Shown: positions 12,901 to 24,900 of the stretch, in pieces | Layout: each line of letters begins with the position of its first letter | How positions within the stretch are numbered: the stretch's first letter is position 1 | Assembly: GCA_019054805.1 (NCBI GenBank) | Contig: JAHQIY010000038.1 | Coordinates: 186,001-250,000, forward strand | Direction: 5' to 3' | Source of the DNA: Brachionus manjavacas | Lineage: Eukaryota; Rotifera; Eurotatoria; Ploima; Brachionidae | DNA: 64,000 nucleotides | Notes under the pieces: generated by a model | The model's input: only the letters and a program-made list of their open reading frames with translations | Told to the model about the DNA's origin: nothing | The model's database searches: none | Program-made: the position numbers and the translations under genes

Positions 12901-15900
12901 ATCTAAAGGTTGATTTTTAGAAGAGTTCCCAGAGAATAAAGTATAGCTACATTTTTCAGGGGCCATCTTCATTTTCCATTTTATAAGCCATTCTTCTATT
13001 TTTTTAAGGTAATTATTTATTGTATTGGGAATATTTCCATATTTTTTAAAGATAAAAAAAGATACAAGGTCATCCGCAAAAAGAAGAGAATAGTTCTTAT
13101 TTTTTGAATTTACTTTAGGAATGTCGTTTATAAAGATGGTAAAGAGTAATGGGCTAATAACAGCACCCTGAGGAACACCTGTAAAAATACAACCCTGATT
13201 AGTACAAAAATTATTTACACTAACAAAAAATTTCCTATTTTGTAAAAAATGCTTAACCCACTCAAGGATATAGAGAGGAACTTTAAGCAGGGACATTTTA
13301 TATAGGATACCGTTATGCCAGGTTTTATCAAAAGCTTGGGAGACATCAAAAAAAAGAGAACAAACCTTTTTTTTCCTAAAAAAATCTATTTTGATTATTA
13401 TTATATAAAAAAGAAAACAATAATTTAAAATTAAAACGACTTTTTTTGTTTTGATCTTAAATTCGTTCAGCAAAATGTATTAGCTGACATGAACTTTTAA
13501 TCACCGCAATTAAGCCTCTGCAATAACTCTCCAAGTCTTGGTCAAATGCATTACACAAAATAAGTAAATCATTTTAATTAAATTTCAGAGTTATTGCAGA
13601 GACTAAATTTGGAGGAACAAAAAAAGCTTTGGTCACAGTTTTTAAAGTAAAGGGTGCAGTCAATGGAGTATACTGAATCTTTTTACTTCTACTTTTACTT
13701 GGTCTGGTTCTGATTTTTCTTACACAGCTCCCAAAACAAAAATTTAAACGCTTTTTTAAATTAAAAATTTTTTTTTTTAAAACTATTAAACTTTTTATTC
13801 TCACTAATTCAATGGGAACAAAAATAACCATTCACTTGTAATAAGCAATTTGTGAAAAAAAATTCCTTACAAAAAATCCAAATTTAGAATTCAGAATTTT
13901 AATTTGAATAGCTTAATAAGAAAAGTAAATATTTTTACAAGTGATCGCTTTTTTTGTTACCTATCCGCAAACACACACACAAATTTAACGAAACCCATAA
14001 ATCTTAAAATATTTACGCAGTCCATTACTATTCCGTAACAAAAATATATTTTATACTCTTTTGGCAACAAAAAGAGAAAAAAAAATTCTTTTTTACTTTA
14101 TTCTAATTTTATTTGCTTTGATAGAAACCAACTAATATTATATTGTTTCCTTTGCAGACTTTGTTGCAAGACTTAAATCCGAACCGAAAGTTGCTCAGCT
14201 CAATAGTTGCGGAAGTAAAATCACCAAGCAAACCAGAGTCTTTATCCCTGAACGAAACAACAGCCAGCTTTGTGGACAATCTGAGATCAAGATTCGACAC
14301 ATTTGTCAACGAGAACTTGCAAGACATCCAGCACAGATCCACTTATCTGAGAGCCATTTTGCAAATTGTCCAAAAACTGGACGTCATATCGGGAAAAATC
14401 AGGAGCCTGAGCTGCTTGAGCACTAGAAGATTTATGGCTGAAGAGGACGATTCGTCATTGCACTCTGCCGTCGAGGAACAAAAGTCTGTCCTTGATCAAA
14501 TGAGAATGTACGAACAAGAGGTCGATCAGCTGAAGTCAGAAGCCAAATCGCTGACCAGCCATGACCATCTTCAGATGCCCACAGTTGTGTACGAAAGGCT
14601 CAATTGTGTCCAAGAGACGATTCGGCATAATATAAGCGAGGAGCTTGAGAGGCGCTCCAGTCTCTTGGAAATCCGGCAGCTAAACGATCTGAAAGAAAAC
14701 AAGCTTCAACTAATGGACCAAAATTTGAAGATGCTCGAAAAAATAATGTTCCACAAATGGACTGAGAAAATGAATGAGGACAGCTTTACGAGTTTTTTTG
14801 ACAGCAATCTAAATGAGAGTCTAGATGAGAGCAGCGATGAGAACCAAGTTGATTACTTTTTGAAAAAAATATCCAAATGCAAAGATCTGATGGCCAAAAA
14901 CGCTCTCATACTCGACGAGCTGAACAAGACAATTGGTCAAGTGGATTCAGCTGACGACAGATTGGAACAGCTTAGATTTTCCATGAAAAGATATGACTTT
15001 CAAATGGATCAAGTGGTGGACTTTTATGAAAAAGGCTTGGCCAAACAAGCTAGCGTGGAAAAGCGATTGGAAAGTTTGAAAAATGAATTGTCGCAGATAT
15101 TGAAAAATTTCGACTGGTACTGTGAGCCTGAGCCCGGAGGTGAAACTGGCGCTGACGATGAGCCAAAAGTGGTCATGGATTTTTTTGGCATGCAGCATGA
15201 AAAAGTAATGGCAGATATAGAAAAAATAGAAAGCTTAAAAAACGATGCGAACAAGTTTGTCGGCCAAATAAATGAGCTGAACGAGTGGCAAAAGTTCAAC
15301 GAGGACTCAAACTTGCCAATTTTGCTGGCAAACTTTAGAGATCTGCTTGAGCATGAAAATTTCTGCAAAGAAAATGAGCTAAAAATGCGAATCAACGAAT
15401 TTCTGAGTGATCTGAGCCTAGTGGACGACAACTACCGGAACAAATGCAGCCAAATTCGCTTCAAACTCAACCATCATTCACTGACCAAAAAGCAAAAAAA
15501 ACTAGACCACTTGACCAACACTCTTGAGCTCCAGTTGGACACACTGATCGGCTTGTCAAAAGAAAAAGAAAGCCTGATCGATGCGTCGGATGGAGAGTTT
15601 GACGACTTGCGCAAAGAGAGCGAGAACATTTTGCTGGAAAGAATGTCTCTGGACGACACTCAATCGACGCCCAATCAGTCCAAAAAAGATCTTGTCCTCT
15701 TGCAAGAGACCACCACACGGCAAATAGTCAAAACCATAGAGAACGTGATCAAAGACGATCACAGATACGAGGTGTACAAAGTGTTGCCCATGAGTGGAAG
15801 CGATCAGGATCACTTTGAAGAGACAACAGTTGATTATATGATTCAGAGCGATGAGAGGATGGTAAACCAGTATGAGGAGTCGATTTTGATTGAGCCAGAG

Positions 15901-18900
15901 GCGGAGAATTTGCGCGCCGAAAGACACAGATTAGAGTGTCAAAAGGCCGACTTTGAAAGGTCGGTTGTGGAGCGACACAAACATGAGCAAGAGATGATTG
16001 AGCGAGAAAGTGTGCTCAGGTATGAACGGGAAAGATTGGAGATGGAAAAAAGTCAGCTGGAACAGTCAAGAGTTGAGCTGGAGCACAAGGAAAGATTGGA
16101 GCGCGAGCGGAACGAATCGCTGCGCTGCGAAAGAGAGAGGCTCGAGATCGAGCGGCTGCAGATCGAAAAGCAGGAGCAGGAGAAAATAGAAGCCATCGAA
16201 AAGATGATCAAATTGGAGAGAGAGAACTTGGAGAGAGAGAAACAACTGTTGGAGCAGTCAAAGTTTGAAAAGCTGGAAGCTGAACGAGTTGAGAGAGAGC
16301 GTTTGGAGCGGGAAAGCGAGGAGGTGAAGCGGGTACTTAAGTTGGAGAGAGAAAAATTGGAGGCCGAAAAAAAAGAGCTGCACAAACAACGCCTGGAAAA
16401 AGAACAAGAGCAAAAAGAGCTTGAACGAATACGCCAGGAACGCGCCGAAATAAACCGCACTGTTGAACTTGAACGCTCAAGGATCGAGCAAGAGCGCTAT
16501 GAGCTGGAGAAAAAGGCAAAGGCTGAGCAAAGCGAGAGAGAACGAATGGAGGCTGAGCGAAAGGCGCTCGAGTGCCAGGCCATCGAGAGGGAAAAAGCTG
16601 AAATTGAAAAGCGGAGACGTGAGATCGAAGCGCTGGAGCGAGAGAGACTCGAACTGGAGAGGCTGGCTGCGCTGGAGCGCAACAAGATCGACACAGAACG
16701 CGTAGAAAGAGAAAGACTGGACAAAGAAAGACTGGACATGGAGAAGCACAGGATTGAAGCTGAACGGCTCGAGCAGCAAAGAGTGGAATTGGAGCGAAGA
16801 GCTCAAGTGGAGAGAGAGCGCTTTGAGCAGGAAAAGCTCGACTTCGAAAAAGAAAAACTAGAAGTCGAGAGACGAAGAGTGCAAAAGGAAAAGCTGGAGA
16901 GAGAAAGATTTGAGCTGGAGGAAATTTACCGCATAGAACAAGAGCGGCTTGAGCAAGAAAAAGTCGAATTGGAAAGGCAACGGCGGGAAAAAGAGCTGCT
17001 AGAAAAGGAGAAAACCGACCTGGAGCGTCAGCGCATCGAGCGTCAAAAGCTGCAAAGTGAGCGCAAAGAGCTCGAGATGCAGTATAGAGCGGAGAAGGAA
17101 AGAATTGAACAAGAGCGGTTGGGTTTGGAGAGTTTGGAGCAAGAGCGATTGGAGCTGAAGAGACAAGAGATCGAGCGAATGAAAGCGATTGAGGATGAAC
17201 GCGAGGAAAAGTTGAGGCAAGAAAGAGCCAAAATTGAGAGAGTCCGGGCCGAGCGCGAACAAAAAGAACGCCTGGACGCCCAACGACGACACAGCCAAAG
17301 AGCTGAGGCGCACAAAATCCTAGAGCTAAAGCGAATAGAGAGAGAAGAGGCAGAAGCGTGTGCCAAATTGGAAAGAGAACGACAAGCAGAAATAGAGCGC
17401 ATTGAAAACGAAATGAGAAGAGACAAATTGCAAAAGCTCGAACAAGAACGCCTAAGGAATCAGCAGAAGTTTCAACTTGAACTTCATCTAAAAGAAATCT
17501 GTGAACGATTGAATTTGTTAAAGTCGAAAATTGTAGATCTTCAAATAGACAAAAATTCCGCCGAACAAATTGAACAATTCGAAATAGAAATAAACAAACT
17601 GGACGACCAAGTCGTTGACTTGTACAACAAATCAATTAGTCTAGAAAATCGAATGATCAGTTCTGAGGGCGCCGACTCCTATCATCTTTTCGACACACTT
17701 GACCACGCAGCTCTAACTCAATTCGAGTTGCTGCGCTCATTTCTCGCTTATTTGAAAGCACAAATTGAGCACAAAAAAAACGAAGTGCTGCGCAAGTCCG
17801 ACCTAAAAATAAGACTTGCCAATCTCAAGGAAAATCTGGACAGGTACATAGCTTTGGCAGATAAGATCAACTCGTGTGCGAGCGACCATCAAGCTCAATT
17901 TTGTGTCGAAAGCCAGGCTGATCTCGAAAAGAGAATCGAGTCCATGGAGACAATAGAGAGCTCTATGGACGCTTGCTTCAAGCAAATAAGTGAGCTGAGC
18001 AGAGAGTTCAGAAATGACAAGTTAATAGACGATTTGGCTAGCAATAGAGTCAACATTGAACACAACACAATTCAGCCGTTGCTCATGAACTTGTCCAAGT
18101 TGAAACACTTTCTCACCCAGTGGAAATTGTTCGACCAACGCTTTGACTCCTTCACAAGCTATCTGTACCAGGATTGCGACTTAGAGCAGTTGGCCGAGGC
18201 GATGAGCAGAGACTCCATTTTGTTCGAAATAAATTCGGAATGTGCTAATTTGGAATCGGACCTAGAGAAGCTTTCCTCGTTGAGAAGTCTAATGGTGAAA
18301 AAGCTAGCCGAGTCCGATGAGTTGTTGATGCTGGGCACGAACTTGTTCGATATGAGTCAAAATCCTCCAGTGGTTTGTCCTGATGCGAGCAAAGCATTTT
18401 TCGATATGAAAAATTTGATCTGCGATGTGAGCAAATTTTTGGATGAAAAATGCTCCATACTTCGCTTTGCCATAAAGGAGAATAAAAAATTTGAGTTTAT
18501 TCGCGCCGAGTTCGGCCAGCTAAAGTCTCAAATTGAAGCACTGATGAGCTCTTCCGAACCAAACGCCGATATAAATGTTTACAAGCAGAATTTTGAAATA
18601 ATAAGCCAAATGAAGAAGCAACTCAGAGATTTGGTCGAACAGAAGGAAAAAGAAGACCAATTTGACAATCTCGACATTTCATATCCTCAATCGAGATTTC
18701 AAAGCCTGAAGAAAAAAATCAACCCTTGTCTCAAATTGGATCTGCAAAACACTACTCAGTATTTGATGGATACAATCCAATTTTTGGAGGTACCTTTATT
18801 AAATTTCTCTTCTCGATTATCATTTTTATTATTTAATTTTTTTTATAAAATTGATTCCATATGATAGGTGACTTTTATTTCAAGAGATTAAGTTAGAAAT

Positions 18901-21900
18901 GTTAAATAAAAAATTTCAAGACAAGTCACTAGACTAGACTTTTTAACTTTTAAGCAGCTTTGTGTAAAAAATAGAGTTTAAAATTAAAAGACGAAAGCAA
19001 AACTAGTCTTATAGATAAAGAGTTGATCAAGATAAATTTCTTGTGACAATTAATTTTTGATTGACTTTTTTATTTAACACAATATTGTCTAAAAACAATA
19101 AAAAATATCAATAGAATATTAATATACAAATTTTTTAATTATCACATGATTTGAAGACATTTTTTAAGAAAAATAAAGCAATAAAATAAAATAGTAAAAC
19201 CATGGAATTGTTCAGAATTTTGTCTAGATTTAAGAGAAAAAACAAAAATCGGGTCATAATTGATCCCTCGGAGGAGATACGATTTAAACCAGAAAAAACA
19301 CATTTTTTTCCTTTTTTTAGCCAACAAAAACCGCCACACCATTTTTTTTTTCTAAATTACATTAGCATGTAGAGAATTTTATGCTCTTTCAGAATATATA
19401 TACTTTTTTATTATATTTAAGTTTTATCTTTGAGATTTTGAGTCTTAAAGAACAACAACTTTTTAAAGGGTTTGCTATTTTTGGAACCCTGGGTGTAAAA
19501 ATTTATTTTTTTGCCCCCTTCAAAAAAAATTTTTTTCTTGGGGTTTTTGAGGGCGTAGATTTCGAATTTTAAGTCAAAAATGTGAAATTCAGATAGCACT
19601 AAAGTTTTGAATTTCGTGAACTTTAAATTATTTAATGAATATTTCTGTACAGTATGTCACAAAAAGTTAGAATCAAACAATTTTTTCTATTTGATTGTTT
19701 TTTTGTTCATTATTTCGTTAACTCTGCCATTTTTCTTTCAGTCTTTGTCTGATTTTTCAAAAAAATGCAATATGCCATCTCTGTTTATCAGTTATTTTAT
19801 TTTTACCGATCTTTTCTCTATTTTGTCAGATTTTTAGGTAGTCTTACCTTAAAAAAGCTATCATTTGAAAAAAATTCATAGTTAACGATTTTTTTGATTG
19901 CTAAAAAACATAATATTAAAGCTAGTTATCGTAAGTATATGCATGAAAATTTTACTTTTTTTCACACATTTGGGTTTTAAATATTAAGATAGGGAAGCAC
20001 GGCTTTATAATTACGAGTAACAAGTCGCTAACTTTCAACTTTAATGTTATGTTTTATTTGCATGTTTATTTTAATTTATTAGTTTCGAAAAAGTTAAAAA
20101 TTACATGTGATTTATCAATTAATGTGTATACTCTATTGACGGTTTACGTCCAGAATTTTTTAAATAACTATTCAGTATTTGTTTATTATTCACCTGTGTC
20201 TATGCTTAATATGCTCGTCACGCACCGCTCGTTAATCGCAAAAGATCAGTAAAATGGAAAACAATTAGTGTTGTAAATAAATAGCATTTGAATTTACTCT
20301 TGAATAATTAAATTTATTTTAAAATTTGAGTTTGAATTTAGATCAATTTTTTATTTGAATTGAAATTTAAACAATTTTTAAATTTTATTTTACTATAAAC
20401 TCAAAAAAAAATGAATTCAAATTTGAAACATAGGGGTTGTGAAGTTCATTTCAAGTCGATCGTTTCAATTCAGAAAAATTTTAATAACTTTTTTACTAAA
20501 TGATATAATTTAGTTATGTAAAATGCTTAGTAATAAGCAAATTTGCTTAACGCCGTTAAATAAGTCTGCAAAATACTCTACAATTTTCTGAATTTTGCAC
20601 GCCATTAAAAAGTATTCCAATCAAGTGTGCAATTACATTGCAGAGTTTTTGCAGACACATATTTTCGGATTAAGCAAAGTTGCTTAACCGTTAAGCATTT
20701 TACTAGTATTGGATACGGTCAAGACAAACCGGTCTAATACACGGACAGTTTTTTGCGGTCATTTGGCCGGTCAACTAGGCGGTCTATTTTTTGGACCGCC
20801 AAATTAAACGGTCTAAAATATACGGGCGGCCAAAAAACCGGGCAACTTTTTGGCGAGCGGTCACTAAATTTTTTGTAAAATTTTGAAATATAAATAAAAA
20901 AAATCTTAAAAAACTTTTTAAAATAAAAAAAGAAATTTTTTTTTTATTTTTTTTTCATTTAAATTCGTTTTTTTTTTTAAATTAAAAACATTATTTCGAA
21001 AAAATTTCAATTTAAGTGGGTAACTGCCAAAAATTTGGCCGTACTTTTTAGGCGGTCCAAAAATTTGACCGCCTAGCTGACCGGCCAAATGACCGCCCGC
21101 TTAAAGGTTGTCCCGCTAATGCGGACACGGTCATGGTTTCTGAAAATTTTGGCCGGTTAAGTGTCCGCTTGTACGAATCCCAACACTACATTTACAGAAC
21201 TAAATTATCTCTTATAGTTAAAAAGTTATTCGAGTTTTTTTGAATTGAAATGAGCCTCACAACCCCTGAAACATAAAAGAATATAATTTTGAATATAAAT
21301 AAGAAAATAATTAACCTTTCATTTGAAAATCGAAACAATTAAAATTTGTTTGATGTATTTTGAAATAAGTGTATTAATTGTAAAATCTAATTAAGCAAAT
21401 AAATTCTAATTATGTATCTAACAAAATTTTAGATAAAATAAAATGGTCCGGGCGTAGCCTTGGCTTAGGGAATATGGTTCGGCAAAGGCAATGAGGGGAA
21501 TGTTCTATAATATTTGTAAAACTCGCTGTAAAATACAAAAAATTCTAAATTTTATTTTGAAGAAAATCGCCAATTTTAAAAGTTGAACATTAGAAAAATT
21601 AAAAAATTTTAATTATTAAAAAAAAATTAAAATAGAAAAATAATGTATAATTGTAAATTTGAATAAAACAAAAAGCTGTCCATTAGTCATTTTGTAATAA
21701 ATTTTTTGAAACTTTATCTTGACCAAATAGGCCTAATTTTTTTAATTGCACAAATCAAGGTGGATTACCATCAGAAGATAATGAAAAATCTTCCATCGCG
21801 AAATTCATTAAATGACTTACAAAGTTGGCTGGGAGATGCAAGCGAAAGAATTAAGCAAATCAATTTGTCTATTGAAAACGACCGGCCAGTGAGCCTAAAA

Positions 21901-24900
21901 AAACTCGAGTCAATCCGGAAGGAAATAAATCAGTTGAGAGACGAACTTCTCAACGAAAAAGAAATCGAATTTAAATTTTGCTCAGAAATAATTGAGAATG
22001 AAGTCAAGCAGGGATTCTTTGACTTGAGCATTCAAGAAGCATCGGTTCAAATTGGCACCGATTTGGAAAAGTTAAAGCAAAAAGTCAACTCCAGTTTAGA
22101 GAGAGTTGAAATATCCATTCTAAAATTGGACGAATTTGGTCGCAGCACTGGCCAAATAAAAAGCTGGCTGGAAAACAAAGCCAAACAGGCCGAATTGGAA
22201 AAGGTGACAAAATTCAAGACCAGCTTTGACGAGAGCACATTAATCATGGACGAGATGGAAAAGTTGACCAGTTTGGAAGAGGAAAAAAATCTAGTCAAGC
22301 AAATAGTCGGCATTGGCCACGAACTGGACGAGATACGCAAATTTTGGCTCGATGACAAAATACTCAACGACCCTCTGATCCATTCGGTGATCTATGACTA
22401 CATCGTTCAGCAGCTCGATGACCTCAAAACCAGTCTGGACACAATCGAGCTTTTCAATCAAGTCAAAATACAGAACAATTTTACGAACATGAAGCAGTCG
22501 TTTTCGGCCCAAATAACCGAGCTTAACTTGCGGCTCCAGAATGAGCTGAATTTCATATTGACAGGAAAAATGACCAGTCTGGCTCAGTACTGTTCAGCAA
22601 TTGGCAATTTGAAGCAAATATTGGCTGGCCTAGAATCACAGCGAGCTGAGATGGGAAAAAAATTGAAGCAATTCGAACTGGACTTGCAATCGAGTGAACT
22701 TCCGCTCATTCTAAATGTGTCCAAGAGCACCGGTCTGCTGCTAGACCCGCACCTAAAACATTCCATATTGAACAATTTGACCAATCGAGACTTGGAAAAC
22801 AGGGCCAAGAATGTGATCTACCAGGCCGAAATGGACATGATCGAACAGTGGACAAAATATGATCAAATGCTGGAAAATTTGCTCACCAGACTAGAGAACA
22901 ATGGCCAAAGTTTGAGCCAACAATTGAATGCAATTGAGTGCAGTTGTGCCAGCGAGAGTGTTGCTCTGAAGTCGAATCTTTTGGAGCAAACAGTGGGCGA
23001 CATGATCAAGAACAAGAGCACTTTTTCAAGTCTGGAACAACTTGGCCACATTTTGAGCCCTTTGAACGAGAACCTCAGGGCTCAGCTAGGTCAAGACAGG
23101 ACAAGAGTGGAGCTCAAATTCGAAGAGTTGTCCAAACTTGCGGACAGTCTAAGCCACAGGTTGGAACAAGCTGGACAAGAGCAAAAAATGTACACAAAAT
23201 TGGTCGATGAGGTGGAACTAGTTATTTTGAAGTCGGAGCAAATGCTCAACGACCACGTTGCTGCGAGTGAACAAAACCTAGAAAGTCGTTCGTCAGCCGA
23301 CATCAAAAAGCTTTCGCATGACATCGAATGTGTCGAAAATGAGCTCAGAAGCAAAATGAGCGACTTCAAAAATGTGCACGTCAAAGACAGTCAGTGCATA
23401 GAAAAAATCTATCAGCTAACTAGCCAGTGTTCGACACAATTGAACAACCTGAGAGACTTTCGCATCAAACTGCTGGACCAACTCCAGGAGCGAAACTATC
23501 TGACAGAAATGAAACTCAACGATTTGCACTCATTTTTGAACACTCTGGAACAGTTTGTAGAGAACAAATTTCAGCACGCTGCGACACCACGCGCACCAAA
23601 CTCCAAACACCAAACTCTCCTCGACCAATACATCAATTGCATCAAGCACTTGCAAACAACTGATCTGGACTTGAGCAAGTGGCAGTTTTGTCTCGAGCAT
23701 TTGCACATCGAGATCGACCAGGTGTCTCACAGGCAAAAGATAGACTCGCTGGCACAACGCGTCCAAAAGTTTCGACAGCTCATCCGCGAGCTCAATTCAA
23801 AAGAGGGCCTTTTCGAGCAACTGCTCGCTCTAAAAGACTTGTGCGCTGTGATCGAAAGTGCCGACTTTAAGCTGAGCAGCGACCAAGCCAACCTGGCCAA
23901 TTTGAAACAAACTTTTGTCGCTTTAACTGTCAGGATCGAAAAATCGATCACCCATTGTCAAGTGGCTACCTTTGATTTTTTCAATCAAAACTGTCTCAAA
24001 AGCATAGAGAACAAGCTGAATGCGTGCATATCGAGCCTTATGCAGCAGAACAATTTGGCCGCCCAATTCAGCGCCAAATTGAACAAAATCAATGGCTCCC
24101 TGGGCCAAATAGAGGCCAAGCTTGCCGCCGAGTCCACCCAATTCATCAAAGACCTGACCGGCTACGAGCACAAATTGGCCAATTTGAAAAGCCTAAAATC
24201 AGCGCTGACTGACAACGAGCTCCGCTTTGAAATCGAGGCGACACAAAATTTGTCTGAACACTTGGAAGCCGCGCACCAATTTCAAGCGGCAAAAATAAAG
24301 TATCTGGACATGTGCTGCGATCTGGACAAGTTGATAAACAAATACGACTTTGAGTACGACCATTTGAGACAAATAGTGAACAAATCGCAGCAGCTGCTCG
24401 ACTTGATCAAGCAATCGCACGAGCAATTGAGCCAGTTCAAGATAAACCAGAGCGAAGAGCGGATCGAGTCCGAGCACAGCATAGACCAAATGCTCACCTT
24501 CATGAAGTTCCATGTGCTCCATTGTTTGAAGCAAAACGAGCCCATCAAAAACGACATACTCGACTTGTACAAGAGCTATTTGGACACCACTTGGCACAAG
24601 TCCATCGATTTGATCAAGGAAATAGTGGACAAGCTGCTGTTCGAGTGGGACTTGATCAACGAAAGGTGCTCTAATAAGATAAAAAAGTTTGAAGTGTTCA
24701 AATCGAAATTGACCGACGTTGACCGAAAGCTGAACAAAATTAGGGAGTACGCGCAGTCGATGGAGAGCTATGTGCGCTACGAGATGTTCTCTAATTTCGA
24801 TTTGACCGACTTGAAGCAGATAGTGGCAAAAAAGGCTGAATTGGAAAATTTGCTCTGTTTGCTGGCAAAAAAGGACGCGAGTACTGAGTCGGTGTTCAAG

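Noticed and set aside
16337..17635. 432-codon open frame antisense to the E/R-rich exon
   Set aside because: It mirrors the GAG/GAA/CGA codon bias of the coding strand (Leu/Phe/Ala/Ser-rich), with no domain, splice signals or start context.
19381..20252. Three small + strand frames in intron 8
   Set aside because: Hydrophobic low-complexity translations inside an intron; no signals of a real gene.
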